Positions 31,994-43,496 are shown, counted from the first letter of the stretch. The stretch is DNA of 64,000 nt from Salminus brasiliensis (GCF_030463535.1 NC_132899.1:18251490-18315489), one strand, 5' to 3'. Translations and numbers: made by a program. Notes: generated by a model not told the origin, from the letters alone.

Positions 31994-34900
31994 ACAAAGA
32001 CAAACATGAGCAACACTATTCAGGAGCGCGGACTAGGAGTGGACTAACCTGTTGCTGTTTTATATGGCTTCCAGGCATGTCAATGTACACTGCATCCTTA
32101 TCATACACCAGTCCTCCAACCCCAGCCATGGGAGCGTACAGCAGTCTCTCCTTTTCATTCAAAGCCCTCTTCTTTAGCGTCTCAGGTAGAGGACAGGGGT
32201 CAGGAAGAAAGCTGACATCGTTCACAGAGAAGTCCCCTACACCTGTAGAGAGTAATGTCCATATAGTACAAGCAAACATGATTTTGAGAAACAATCAATC
32301 AATACAATGTATGGACTGAGGCAATGCTAATTATTCCAGATGTCTGTTATACATACCAGGAATGTGAACCTGGCCTTTGTTCTTCAGGAATGTCCCACGC
32401 AGGTAGCCATAGAGAGAGACCGTTCGGTCACATTTAGGATCTAACCTAATAGCCTCGGGATCCGTCAGGTCTTCCATTCTGAGATACAGAAGAGTTTTTT
32501 TTATCAACAGCAAAGGTTTAAGGATTATGGACTGACCTGTTCATGCTCCACAGCAAATGCTGCAGTGATGGACAAGCTTGTCACAATGTTGGAACAGACC
32601 GGTGACAGATTTCGCTTTTGTTGTAATCAAGTCAACTTTAATGTTGTTTACAACCTGATTAGTTTTAAATAATCAACAACATAGCCTGGTTTTGTAGCAT
32701 CTTATCTGGTAGCTAGCATTTTTTACCAGGAAGATTTGAGAAAGCCAAATCCAGCGAATCAAGCGACGGCAAAGCTAAAAGCTATCCAGCTAAAATCTCT
32801 TTAGCTGCACACAATAAAAGGATAGCAACACTATGGTAAGTAACTATTTGTATGGGGCATTTTTGCTCCAACCAGTCACATACTATGTATAAATCAAAAA
32901 TATTTACAATAATAAATGCAGTCTTTGATATTTTTACATATAAAAATATTTTCTCATCTGAATCTTTAATTTAGGCCCCATCTTCAACATTAAAACGGTC
33001 CAACCTTGCAACAGTTCTTTAGAATGAACGTATTTGTGGGTGAAGCATGGATATGTCCATCAGATTGTTTTACACATGCTCACCGGTCAGCCACCACATA
33101 AGGGTGGGAGCTTTGCCACAACAGGGGTCTGAACTTCATGACTGAAATGAATCGTCCAAGGTTCTTCACTTCCCGCGTCTGGTACTCCCCATACACCATC
33201 CCTGACAAGTAAAACAACTTGGCCCCCTTCAGGTAAAACAAATATGATGCAAGTTACACACACACGAATGTCCACGAATGGCCTGAACCCAAATGGTTGA
33301 TGTTTCCACTGTGCTGCAGCTTTACCTGGTAGACTTCAGTCCAGAAGCGATGTTTAAGGCGTTTCTTGGTTTTATTGAGCGACTTGGTGTTTTTGAAGGT
33401 GTCCAAATGTGTGAGCACGCCCATGACACGAGGGAAACCATGGACTTGACAGATGTTGAGGAACTCAAACGTCTCCATTTCAAAGCCAAAACTCGCGTCT
33501 ATCAACATCAGAACCTGGTGGAGAGAAAAAAAGTGTTTCACGTATGTAGCAAAGGAGCTAATAAACATTAATATAGTAACATTAGGATAATTCTGGCTGT
33601 AATGTGCAAAGTTTTGTGAGGCGTACTCACCAGATCAGCAACCTTTGCCAAATCTATCATGGTATTGATGTCATTGTTACATTCAATGAAGGTTAGTCGT
33701 CGTTTCTTCCCTAAAGGAAAGTCAAAGGGAGATTTTCAGCTCACAAGTAAAAATAAAATGTTGTGCCACACAACTCTAATATGGATAAAAAAAATAATTA
33801 GTAATAATAATAATAATAATAATAATAATATTAAATAAAAAAAGAAAAGCTCACCCGACACTATAGTAACAGGTCCGCAGATATCTGCAAGCTTCTGGCG
33901 CGTGTAGTTTTTGATTAGGCAGCGGATAAGGGTACTCTTGCCCACTTTTGGAGGCCCCACTACGACCACCACAACAGGCGGGGGCTCAAGAGGAGCGCGG
34001 TCCACCAGAGGGATGTGATGTTTCTTTGTTTTTATATCTTGAGTTCTAAAAAGAATAAAATATATTAAAAAAAACAGGAACATTAACATATATAAATATT
34101 CATCAATGATCTGTGTCAACCTCCTGAGTAAACCTAAATTACAGCAAAAACTGCATCAGCTCCTCCAGACTTATATAGTTACCATCAATAGCAACAACAG
34201 TCATTTATCCAGTTTTAGGTTACTTTACTGTGAAATATATATGTGATAAGTATTCATTTCCTTTATACTAAATCAGATATGTATCTTTACTGTAGTTAAA
34301 TGTCTTATAGTTAAAGAAAAACAAAAAACATTCAAGTCAGGTTCTGAGACTAGTTGATAGATGCTCTGATGGCTTGGCTGGTGTGTACAGCATGTACAAA
34401 TTTTCACATTAATCAGTTTGCCAGCACTCCCACCTCACCTAGATTATCGTATTATGCAAGTAAGCAATTCATTTTTTATGAAGTTTTTTTTTTTTTTACA
34501 CATTGTCAGAAAATTCTTCTGGCCTTTCCTTAAAAGTGTGTGCCTATTTAGCAATGTAGTGAATAATGAAGGAGTTAACAAGTTCAACACCAGCATGACT
34601 TCTGAGGTTTTACTGCAAGATAAAAACCACTGAAATGCCTTGAGAAAGGCCAAAGTACAATCTCCAAAAAGCACAGAAGTGAGGAGCTTCTTCTGGAAAG
34701 ACAAAATGAGGATTCATTTCTAGCAATGTGAGAGTGAAAGAAAAGAAAATACCCAGGAACCATCAAGCATATAGCCTTATCTGTGAAACAGGGTGCCAGT
34801 GGAATTGGTTAATTTATCTTTATTGATTATGTGACTGCCAACAGCAGCAGCAGGAATTCTTAAGAGTACAGAAGCATGTTAACTCCTCAAACTTCATTCA

Positions 34901-35659
34901 AATGCAAAGGGGGCTTCACCTTGCAGCACAGAAATAATCCAAATCGAAGTATTTTTGACTAAACCGAACTGAATCATAGTGATCAGGGTTGGGATGTAAC
35001 AGAATGTGTATTCAAAAGTCAGGAGTCAGAAAAGTTTTGACAATATTTTGAAATGAAAAATCTGTACAACTACAACATTATAAAGAAATTGATTCTGAAG
35101 TCACTATTTATCCATCACCCTGCACCATATATGACCATTACAACATTATACCCGTTACAGGCCTGGTAAAGCATCATCAGAGATGACACTAGGTATTTCA
35201 TTCTTCAAGCAGTCACTGACTGCAAAGAAGCTGGGAAAACGTACTAAATTCTACGATTATGTGCAAGAAGAGATTTACCACGCTGGCAGTGGTGGCTCAG
35301 CGGTTAGAGTGCCGCGCTATCCTCTAAGGTATTCCTCATACCTTCTGCGTCATTGGTGTCATTTAAGACTCAACGTGCAGAACAGAACCAAACTTACTGC
35401 AGACATACAGATGAAACTATGCAGTGCAGATGATAGTGTAGGGTGCTGAGGGCACCCAGGATGGTATAAAAGTGAGCCCTGACCTGTGAAAGTTCCGGGC
35501 CATGCGCACTGCCGAGCGCACAGTAAACGCCCGTGGGTTCCTTCTGCGCTCATCCTGCTCCTGCTCAGCTCCCTGCTCCTTTTGCTGCTTTTTCTTCTTC
35601 TTCTCAGCTTTTGGGCCGCTGTGCTTGTGCTGGTGCCGCTTCTGCTCCTTACCCTCCAT
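18443..35659 (-). CDS. BMS1 ribosome biogenesis factor (GTPase), complete
   Basis: Nucleolar GTPase that works with the RCL1 endonuclease in the SSU processome to mature 18S rRNA. Coding exons, 5' to 3': 35659-35484, 34045-33855, 33710-33631, 33514-33326, 33226-33084, 32478-32357, 32242-32049, 31719-31580, 30069-29363, 29093-28992, 28188-28034, 27894-27813, 27727-27657, 27547-27341, 26601-26413, 26186-26006, 24263-24205, 24059-23937, 21721-21574, 19956-19781, 19687-19526, 18670-18443. All have GT/AG borders and phases close to 3825 bp, giving 1274 aa (human 1282). The basic N-terminus starts MEGKEQKRH. The P-loop GPPKVGKST is at about residues 89-97, followed by [16 protein letters not shown] and the THLD motif. 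The centre is strongly acidic; the C-terminal half has [28 protein letters not shown] and [15 protein letters not shown]. The basic tail ends [10 protein letters not shown]. No defect seen; likely functional. Confidence 0.97.
19957..21573 (-). other. bms1 intron
   Basis: AT-rich, with short A tracts near 20390 and 20800. No exon, repeat family or small RNA was identified. Confidence 0.6.
21722..23936 (-). other. bms1 intron (2.2 kb)
   Basis: Mostly AT-rich unique-looking sequence. Near 23436-23560 a TTTCTCCCCAATTTGGTCAT block resembles the reverse of the tail of the SINE family seen at 570-885 and 12215-12555, so a decayed SINE tail is possible. Nothing else is supported. Confidence 0.45.
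24264..26005 (-). other. bms1 intron (1.7 kb)
   Basis: Runs between the exon ending at 24263 and the one beginning at 26006. It contains a GA-rich stretch beside the 24263 acceptor and AT-rich DNA. No element recognised. Confidence 0.5.
26905..27262 (+). mobile_element. LINE reverse-transcriptase fragment (L2/CR1-like)
   Basis: The plus-strand frame from 26943 contains [19 protein letters not shown], then [18 protein letters not shown] and [10 protein letters not shown], then [10 protein letters not shown]. This is the familiar C-terminal part of fish L2/CR1-clade reverse transcriptase. It lies antisense in the bms1 intron between exons 27341 and 26601. It lacks the rest of ORF2 and drifts out of homology near 27240, so it is a dead 5'-truncated copy. 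Confidence 0.8.
28515..28922 (+). mobile_element. LINE 3'-terminal fragment
   Basis: CTGGCCTACAAAGCCAAAAA encodes the LAYKAKNG-type C-terminus of a fish non-LTR retrotransposon. The copy ends in the tail GTAAGTCGCTCTGCATAAG and AGCATCTGCTAAATGCC, a 3' end shared by many fish LINEs and SINEs. It lies antisense in a bms1 intron. Confidence 0.7.
29363..30069 (-). other. bms1 exon 9: acidic low-complexity region
   Basis: This 707-bp exon encodes the acidic linker. There is a run of about 15 consecutive Glu near 29845-29905 made from GAG/GAA triplets, plus several Asp/Glu blocks and the conserved [14 protein letters not shown] and [10 protein letters not shown] patches. It is likely length-variable and intrinsically disordered. 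The opposite strand shows a long Ser-rich frame, which is only the complement of these triplets. Confidence 0.9.
30880..31510 (-). mobile_element. Tc1/mariner relic in a bms1 intron, minus strand
   Basis: The text AGAGCTTTTATGACATCTCA, then ATATGGAGTTGGTCTCC and GCTTTAACAGCTTTCATTC, is one end of a very common fish Tc1-type element. In reverse the transposase remnants include [24 protein letters not shown] and [16 protein letters not shown]. The middle is deleted and the frame is broken. Confidence 0.75.
31961..31992. repeat. Poly-A tract
   Basis: Thirty-two A residues on the plus strand, 57 bp downstream (plus sense) of which bms1 exon 7 ends at 32049. On the transcribed strand this is a poly-T run soon after the donor. 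It may be a retroposon tail remnant. Confidence 0.95.
33802..33831. repeat. (TAA)n microsatellite
   Basis: Ten TAA triplets in the intron right after bms1 coding exon 2 (ends 33855). Confidence 0.95.
34046..35483 (-). other. bms1 first coding intron (1.4 kb)
   Basis: Holds a short tRNA-SINE head (35281-35345, plus strand). Otherwise it is AT-rich with no recognised element. Confidence 0.6.
35281..35345 (+). mobile_element. Truncated SINE head
   Basis: GCAGTGGTGGCTCAGCGGTT and AGAGTGCCGCGCTAT match the tRNA-like 5' head of the SINE at 219-502. The copy stops before the body. Confidence 0.6.
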
Positions 35660-36709
35660 CCTCACACCCTGGAGGTCTTTTTAAAACATTAGAGAACATT
35701 AGCTCTATGGTTGGTCTGAGAAATTCTGCTGCTTACACACTGGCATTGGACATTTTGGAAAGGCTTTGGAAAGCTTTGCAACACCAACTATAGCAGAACT
35801 GCAATCAACATCAAATAGCCTCATTAGGAAAGATGCAACACTTAGAGTTAAAACACTACTGAGAGCTTTTTTCTCAGTGTATCATAGAAAAGGGTCCCAA
35901 CTTGGGACCCTCTTGTTTCTGAATATTTAGCTCTGTATATTAGTGCTCTAACATGATCACATGGGCCTCGGCTTTACCACAAGCTTTTCAATGCATAGTT
36001 TATCTTACGCGCAAATTACAAGTCAACCTTGACTATCATTTTGAAATACGCCTTTCTAATCATATCATGACACTTCATATCTAGAACCCTGAACAACTGC
36101 ATGTTTACCACCAAAGAGTATAATTAGTGCTGAGTAATTTAATGTAGTGATAAAAATAAAAAATATTGAAGACCACTACTTTTTAAAAGTGGGATCACCA
36201 GTTGATTCATTTGAAAAGGTTTTAAACAAATAAAGTAAGTGTATCATGATATTACCATTTATACCAATATTATCCACCCCTGCTTCTGTTTTCATTCTCG
36301 AGAGATCGTAGCCCCTTTCCCCCCCAAATAGCTCCAAAATGCAAGGGTGCAATACAGCACCATATGACAGGACTGTTTCACTTCAGTCATTCACATAAAC
36401 GCGCTGGTACAGTAGCCAGTTAAGCACTTTCATTCAGTAATGGTGGAAAAATGAGCTACACTATTTTCAGACTATACCCAGAGCACAGCAGAGCTACTTT
36501 TACATCGAAGCTAAAATACAGCAAACTAACATTACCAGCCAACTAGCAGCCAGCGATTAACACTACTTTATTTCTCTGTGCTTTAGAGAAAGTGTCTAGT
36601 CCCTCACTTCGGAGCAGCTTCACAGATCAGATCAGCTCAGCTCAGCTTCATTCAGCCTGAAGACCCTCAGCTAAACACACCCGAACCGACCACACTGAGC
36701 TGTCCTTAC

Positions 36710-36900
36710 CTTACGCGTATTGAGATTTATTAAACCAGTCGGTTGTGAGAGTCAGTTCGATCTTATTTCTTCTGTGTGTGCTTGACTCCTCATACCACAA
36801 GCTCAAACCCCCTGCTCCAGCACTGTTTACACGTGTGCTCCACTTCCGCCCGCTACACGCTAACGTGCTAAGGCAGGGTCGGGCTAAACACGCTTCTCCG
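36710..36900 (-). promoter_or_regulatory. bms1 noncoding first exon and promoter region
   Basis: A donor CGCGTAAG|GTAAGG places the end of a 5'UTR exon at 36710 on the minus strand. The matching acceptor CCTCCAG lies just 5' of the coding start, so the start ATG is in exon 2. Upstream, to about 37050, the DNA is richer in CpG (TTCCGCCCGCTACACG, GGTTCCGGGTC) with no TATA box, as expected for a ribosome-biogenesis housekeeping gene. The transcription start is not defined. Confidence 0.5.
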
Positions 36901-39130
36901 GAACAAAGGTTCCGGGTCTGAACAGCGCTGCTGTATTTCAGTAGGAATAAGTCTGAGCAGAGAAGGAAAGACAGGGGCGTACAAACACACATAACAGCAT
37001 AAACGCTGTTAATGTGAGTTCTGTGGCTCAAGTAAAAGCCAGAGTAGTTCGGATTAACACACTTTTAAACAGACGAGATATTTGGAGTGAAAAAGTGTTA
37101 TATGGTTGTGACTGTTGTTGTCGCTACACTGTAAAAAGATCCAACTTGCTAAATGTTTGGCCGATTGAACAAAAATAGCAACGTTTGCTCAACTTTCCTA
37201 TAATGGTTAAATTGGCTGAATCGTGATATTTAATAGCAGACAAGCAGACTGAACTGATCATCTGAAGTTGAGGAAACGTTGAACGACTCCCGCTTTTCCA
37301 ATCGACTCTGACTCTCGACTCCTGACACAGTGTGTTGAGGGGGTACACACTGTATGTGGTGGTTTACAAACAGTATTAGGACACATGCTTACAGATAACT
37401 AGTCTGTTTGAAATAAGTTCTGTATTTTTAATATTGATTTCTAATATTTATTGATACCCGTAATCATAAAGAATATGAAGAGGCGGACATTTAGATGAGC
37501 TGTGATGGTAAAATCTGGGAATTACTCACTAGACTCATACTCTTCCCAACAATACACCAAAGGTGTCAAAAATATTCACATTCATTCATTTTTATAGAAA
37601 TTGAAGTATCAATTTAAGGTTTTTATTCAAGTAAAAGTGTAAGTGCTGGTTTCAAAACTAATACTAAGTATAAAAGTAAAAGTAATGTGAGGATAATAAA
37701 AGCCAAAAGCTCAGGCCGCACCACAGGGGCCTACAGTGCACTACCCCCAACCCCCAATAACTATAATGTTATATTAAATGTTAATGTTGAAAGATATTGG
37801 GATACACTAGGCTACCTGTTTCAGCTGCAGATCTGCCCATTGAAAATGAACGCATTTTAGTAATATCAAATATATTAAAGGAGCATCTATGTGCACTACT
37901 GAGCATTAACATGTGTTTCATGGAGAGAACATATGATGAGTAGTTGCCTATAAGTATGTAATGCTGTAAAAAGTCAAACTTCAGAGGTGTGTTATTTACT
38001 TTAAAGAACGTTTTGTTGATTAGAAGACAAAAGACATATTTAAGGGGGTATTTCCACAGAGAAAACAACTATTGAACATTTCTTGAAAAAAAATACAGTT
38101 AGATGTTAAGGCAGTGTTTTGATGTCATTGACTTGATCTTAAAAAAATAGATGCATCAGTCACTAGCTCTAGTTCACAATTCCTTACTTTTCACCCAAGA
38201 ACACTGACTTTGCATACACCAGTCACCCATAACATTAGCACCACCTGCCTGAGGTTCCCATGTGTCTGCCATTACAGACCCATATTTCAGATCAATATTT
38301 GTTTATTATCAATATTTTTTCTTCTTCTGTTACACATTAAAAGTTAATGTCCTCATGAGACTCCCACGTCTCACGCAGTCTGTTAATTAGGGAATTATTA
38401 CTGTAAAAAAGTAACTGTGTCAGTAAAACTGTGTTAAACACTGTTACGGTTAAACCTTTGGCGATTAATGAAGTTCACTTGCTTCCTGAATGGATTGAGG
38501 GTTATCCGAGATCCATCGCCCCATCATAGACTGCAAGACATACTGTACAGTCTGTGTACACCACTAGTGGTAATGCATAAACACCTCAGTTTTGATATCC
38601 TGAACATATGATCAACACTAATGACCTTTTCCTATCTTTCATTCAGTCCTTACAGAAATGGTCGAAATGCCTGTATCTGGTTTAGAATTTAATAAATTGG
38701 CAAATTATAAATTGGCCGCCTCCAGCTGAGGTCAGAAGTTTAAGGTCATCATGGACCCATGTATGTCCTGGCAGTATTGGGCTTTTGGTGATTTGTTAGA
38801 ACGATTATTTTACAGGGCAGAATAAGTGTAGAGCATACAACTATAATTTGGGATTGGGGACGCTGTCTGAAATTACAGACACCTCTTTTCTAACTGTGTG
38901 CTCAGTGCAGTTATTTACTGTGTCTTGGCATTAGCTGACAATGTTAATGTTACACACTGTTGGCTAGTTGTGTGCAGCTAGTTTAAAAAAAACAGCAAAC
39001 AACAAACAGCAGTTATACCCAGCAGTCAAATTTAGTAAAATCTGTTTACATCAGCTCTTACATCTCTACTGTCTGAATAAACAGCTCCCCCGTGTATCTG
39101 GCAGCGCAGACTCGGACATATCTTGATATA
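36901..39130. other. Spacer upstream of bms1
   Basis: AT-rich, with no gene. A short block (38216-38255) with CACCCATAACATTAGCACCACC resembles the terminal part of a fish Tc1-like element. It sits inside the direct-repeat copy described at 38131-38305. Confidence 0.5.
38131..38305. repeat. Direct repeat, copy A
   Basis: Matches 41111-41281 in the same orientation, sharing GTCACTAGCTCTAGTT-like, CAATTCCTTACTTTTCACC and ATTACAGACCCATATTTCA. The two copies start 2980 bp apart and bracket the Tc1 relic. Confidence 0.75.
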
Positions 39131-40530
39131 CAGTGCCCTCCATAATTATTGGCACCCCTGGTTAAGACGTGTTCTTTAGCTTCTAATAAATTGAGTTTTT
39201 TTCTAAGTAATATAGGACCACGATGGAAAAAAGCGTAAAATCCAACCTTTAACTCAAGTGAATTTTAAGGGAAAAAAGAAATCCCTGACTAAGAAATAAT
39301 TATTCTTGATAAAATCACCTGTTTCACAATTATTGGCACCCCTAACATTTCTTAGGAAATAAATGTAATTAAAGTATTTCTGTCAATTCATACAGTAGTT
39401 TACGAAGTTGATCAGAGTATGTAGGAACATTTAATTAGTAATTCACAACTTCCTGTTTCCCTGGGGTATAAATATGACGTGACACAGAGACCATTTCTCT
39501 TCAACATGGGAAAGACAAAGGAACATACCATTCAAGTAAGGCAGATGTGTGTTGACCTCCACAAGTCAGGCAATGGCTACAAGAAAATAGCCACTCACCT
39601 ACACCTGTCCATATCTCCTGTCAGAGGAATTATTAAGAAGTTTAAAACAACTGGAACAGTGGTGGACAAGCCTGGACGAGGACGCAAGTTTATTTTGCCA
39701 CCACGCACAGTGAGGAGGATGATAAGAGAAATAAAAAGGTCTCCAAAGCTCACTGTTACAGAATTGCAACAAATGGTAGCTTCTTGGGGTCACAAAGTCT
39801 CCAAAACAACCATCAGGCGCTATCTGCATACCAACAAGCTGTTTGGGAGGCATGCATGGAAAAAACCTTTTCTCACTCACAATTATAAACGCAAACGTAC
39901 TGGAACTTCAACTGGGACCGTGTGCTTTGGTCAGATGAAACTAAGATAGAGCTTTTTGGCAACAAATGCTCTAAGTGGGTCTGGCCTAACACAAGTTGTG
40001 AGTATGCAGAAAAGCACCTCATGCCCACTGTGAAATATGGGGGAGGATCAGTGATGCTGTGGGCCTGTTTCTCTTCCAAAGGCCCTGGGAACCTTGTTAG
40101 GGTGCATGGCATCATGAATGCTTTGAAATACCAGGACATTTTAAAACAAAATCTGGTGGCTTCTGCCCAAAAGCTGAAGATGGGTCGTCACTGGGTCTTT
40201 TAGCAAGATAATGACCCAAAACATATGGCCAAATCTACACAGAAACCTGTGGAAGCTGAAGAGGAGAGTGCAGAGGAGAGGACCCAGGTCGATGGATGAT
40301 TTAGAGAGATTGTGCAAAGAGGAATGGTCAAAGATCCCTCTATATGTATTCTCCCATCTTGTGAAACATTATAAGAGGAGATTAGATGCTGTTTTGTTGG
40401 CAAAAGGGGGTTGTACAAAGTATTAACATCAGGGGTGCCAATAATTGTGGCACACATGATTTGATGTTAAACAATTATTTCTTAATGTGGGCATTTCTGA
40501 GGCCTAAGAACAAACTTGAGTGACATTCAG
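39131..40530 (+). mobile_element. Inactive Tc1-like DNA transposon
   Basis: The left terminal repeat begins at 39131 after a TA (CAGTGCCCTCCATAATTATT). An inner copy of the direct repeat (CACAATTATTGGCACCCC) lies near 39331. Inner right repeats (AGGGGTGCCAATAATTGTGG) start near 40432, but the outer right end is missing. The transposase starts at 39506 (MGKTKEHTIQVRQMCVDLHK) with the paired-type helix-turn-helix and a GRGRK nuclear signal. Three lesions are seen: a deletion with frame change near 39900, a nonsense codon at 40201-40203 in the QDNDPKH motif, and a second deletion near 40240 that removes the PDLNPIE region. It cannot make active transposase. Confidence 0.9.
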
Positions 40531-41520
40531 ACACTCTTTTCCAGAGCGACTTACAAAAGTGCTTCACTGTTTACTCAGTTAGCAAATTTGAAGTCAGGTG
40601 TCTGGTTAGATGCCTGAACAGGTTTTGTACAACAGAGTTTATGCACAAGATTGTAATTAGGAACTACACTATAATGCAAAACTCCACAGTTGGAGTGTTG
40701 TAAGAAAAGTTGTATATATCAGAAAAAAGTTCAGACTGTTATATGTAGACTTGTCACTTTATTAAGAACAGTTCTGCTCTTTGTGTGTTTGGTTGTCATT
40801 GTGTGTGATCTTCATTTAAACAATTTAAGTGATTTTTTTAAAATGTTGTTTTAGTGATGAATCTTTAATGCTGAGTTTATGCTCTGTAGTTTTTTTGTAG
40901 TAGTTCTATAGTAATTTTTCAGAGAAAAAAAAACTATTTAAATCTGCCAACTGCTTTCCTAAAGTAGTATCTTCTGAAGCCGCACCAGAAATGTGTCTTT
41001 ACGGTCTACACCTACATGTACACTTGCTTGTTCATTAAACTAACTAAATAAAAATCAAATCAAACTAAATAAAATAATAATCAGGGGTTAAAGGTTAAGA
41101 CTTGTGGTCGACCTGATCTAAAATAAATACATTAGTCACCAGCTCTAGTTTTCAATTCCTTGCTTTTCACCTTACACGCATCACCCATAATAATAGACCC
41201 TTGTGTCACCATAGCTGCCCTGGGACATGGCTTTTCTTGACAGGCTATTACAGACCCATATTTCAAATAAATATTTGTTGATCTAGTTATTGCACAGGAC
41301 AGCACAATGTTTAGTCTGGGTTATGTCTCTGAAATATCTGCATTATATTTATTTTATGTCCTTTACAATCCTACAGAGATGTTCTCTGTAATGCTAATCC
41401 CAGATTATATGGTTTATATTTTACAGATATTAGCAGATATGAAAAATCAGTTATCAGCATCGTCCGATCAATAGAAAGTCAGAAAGGAAGACAACTAGGA
41501 GAGGTTTCATTTGATGATGA
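40531..41520. other. Spacer between the Tc1 relic and the homeobox gene
   Basis: Begins with a TCCAGAGCGACTTACAAAAG fragment seen at many fish retroelement ends and contains direct-repeat copy B (41111-41281). No gene is seen. Confidence 0.5.
41111..41281. repeat. Direct repeat, copy B
   Basis: Partner of 38131-38305. It differs by point changes and by replacement of the CACCCATAACATTAGCACC section with a related but longer text. Confidence 0.75.
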
Positions 41521-41523
41521 ACA

Positions 41524-41529
41524 CTTTAT
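41524..41529 (-). terminator. Candidate polyadenylation signal of the homeobox gene
   Basis: AATAAA on the minus strand, 380 bp beyond the stop codon. Further AT-rich AATAAA-like sites at 41533-41610 also exist, so the exact site is uncertain. Confidence 0.4.
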
Positions 41530-41908
41530 TCAAGAAATAAATTATTTTACAAAATAAATACATTTTCCATCCTGCATTCCTACAATATGGTGAAATAAAT
41601 TAGAAAATAAATAGTGTAAGAAGGACCAAAGGTCATAAATACTGATACTCTTGCAGTGTGAGGCCATATGGTGACCTACTATTTGGAAGAGAACCATCTT
41701 AAATAAATAAAAAAAAACTTGCTTGATATTGCTGTGTGACCTGCATTACCACAATATCATAATAGGTTCATATCATACGACCGGTTCAACTCATACAAAT
41801 CAAGTCATCAAATAAGCACAAAGCACCTCCACATATTTCCTTGCATGAAAAATCAATTTGATTTGTCTGAAAAATCTAATAATTTCTTCCTCTAAGCCTT
41901 GAGAGGAA

Positions 41909-43376
41909 CTACTGAAGCTCAATCTGTCCACTGATCCTCCACCAACCTGGCTCGATCTCTCCAAGAACTTCCTCCACACACTGAGAAGAAAGGTTGGGCA
42001 GTGGGGCCAAAGGCTGCTCCTGAGCAGGCTCGTCCCACAGGCTGCCACCCTGGGAGTATGGTACAGATGGAGAGGAGTTGTCCAGTCCCATATCCCAAAA
42101 TGCAGAATCAGGAGAGCCAGGGGAGGCGGAGAATGGCTTCACACCTCCAGAATATCCAGTGCTGATGCTGCCATGAGGATACGGAGGCGGTGGGTAGAGG
42201 AAGACTTGACTCTCATCTGTGCCATTGTTTCCCATGGCCTGAAGTGCTGGGCTCCATAGAGAATCTGAAAAAGAGTGTGCTCTTCCTTTTACAGGGGCCC
42301 AGCTGACTGGAGTGATCTCCAAATCAGAGGGAAGAGGAGAAGGGCTTAGGCTGGTGCCCATCAGCCTGTCCTGTCGTGGCCTGGTGGCTGGAGTGCTGCA
42401 GTAGGTGCCACTCAATGGAAAGCCGAAGTACTGGGAAGACGTGTCAGCATAGTAACAGTCCTGCTCACCATCCTCTCTCATCTGAGACTGGGTGAAGCTA
42501 AAGGGTGCTTCTGTCACGCATCTTGGTTGACCATTCTCCATCATATCAACCATGTGAGGTGGCAGGAAGGGGCTGGGCAGAGAAGAAGCCACTTCTGGTT
42601 GAGGAGAGGTCCTAGTAGCCCTGTTCTTCAAGGTTCTTGCTCTCTTGTTCTGGAACCATACCTGTTTGACACCAAAGAAGTTCATGTTAGATTGTGAAGT
42701 AAAATTAGCACCAAAATTATGAAGCAATAGGCTCAAGCAATATTTTGACATCTGTCTGGACACCTACCTGAATGCGTGACTCTGGAAGGCCAGTGGCTTG
42801 AGAAAGGCTCTCTCTGACACTAATGCCGGGGTACGGGTCTACACTGAAAGCCATTCGGAGGAGCTCCAAGTGTTCTTTGGTGAAACTGGTTCTCTTCCTC
42901 CTGCCTGCAATCTTGCTGGCCTGGGATGCTCCATCTTGAGCTGTGGTGGAAAAACACATAGATGTTACATTTATGAACAACATGGATATTTGAACTACAA
43001 CGATTCTTAATAGAATGTAGAAATTAAGAGGACAACAAAACACAACCAAATACACACAAATACCTTCAGACTCTTTGGGTAGGGGACATCAGGGACCAAG
43101 GGAAGGGGGACAGGAGGAAGGCCACATCAAGAGGGCACCTACAGAGAAGGAGGTGTCCTTTTCTGCTAGCCACATCCACATAAGACAGACATACACATAT
43201 AAACTGTATCTAGTTTACATATATAAAAACACTGACAAGAAAAGTGTAAAAAACATCTAGACACTGCTAATGTTTACAACACAGACACATATTAGCTACA
43301 CAACAGTGAAACTTTAGCTAGACACTTAAAGACAGACAGTTTACTGAGACTTACCAATGCTGCTGTCAGTCCACAT
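41909..43376 (-). CDS. Mix-type paired-like homeobox protein (mxtx1/mxtx2-like)
   Basis: Homeodomain transcription factor of the fish Mix-type group. In zebrafish such genes act in the yolk syncytial layer and endoderm/mesoderm induction. Exons: 43376-43355 (22 bp, MWTDSSI), 42940-42768, 42661-41909; phases join to 948 bp, 315 aa. The homeodomain is residues 20-79 (RRKRTSFTKEHLELLRMAF, then GLPESRIQVWFQNKRARTLK) with Q at homeodomain position 50 and N at 51. The intron falls between homeodomain residues 46 and 47, as in many paired-like genes. The rest is Pro/Ser/Gly-rich with YPPPPYPHGS and an acidic, hydrophobic C-terminus (SQCVEEVLGEIEPGWW) that could be an activation domain. mxtx1 versus mxtx2 cannot be told from memory, so no symbol is given. 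A mixer/sebox-type relative is the alternative. Confidence 0.85.
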
Positions 43377-43488
43377 TTCTACAAGCTGTTATTGGAGTGA
43401 CTTGAGGAAAATCTCTGCACAGGTTTACTGAGAGGGAAGATGTACCTGTTGCTTCTTCAGATTCTGCCTCTGGACTGAGAGCTGCCTG

Positions 43489-43496
43489 TATTTATC
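43489..43496 (-). promoter_or_regulatory. TATA-like box of the homeobox gene
   Basis: GATAAATA on the minus strand about 113 bp upstream of the ATG, followed by ACAGGCAGC. This spacing gives a short 5'UTR of roughly 80 bp. A TATA-driven core promoter fits a sharply timed embryonic gene. Confidence 0.5.

Noticed and set aside
35090-35190. C/D snoRNA in the bms1 intron (TGATGAT on minus)
   Set aside because: A C-box-like word is present, but no CTGA D box or terminal stem was found at a suitable distance.
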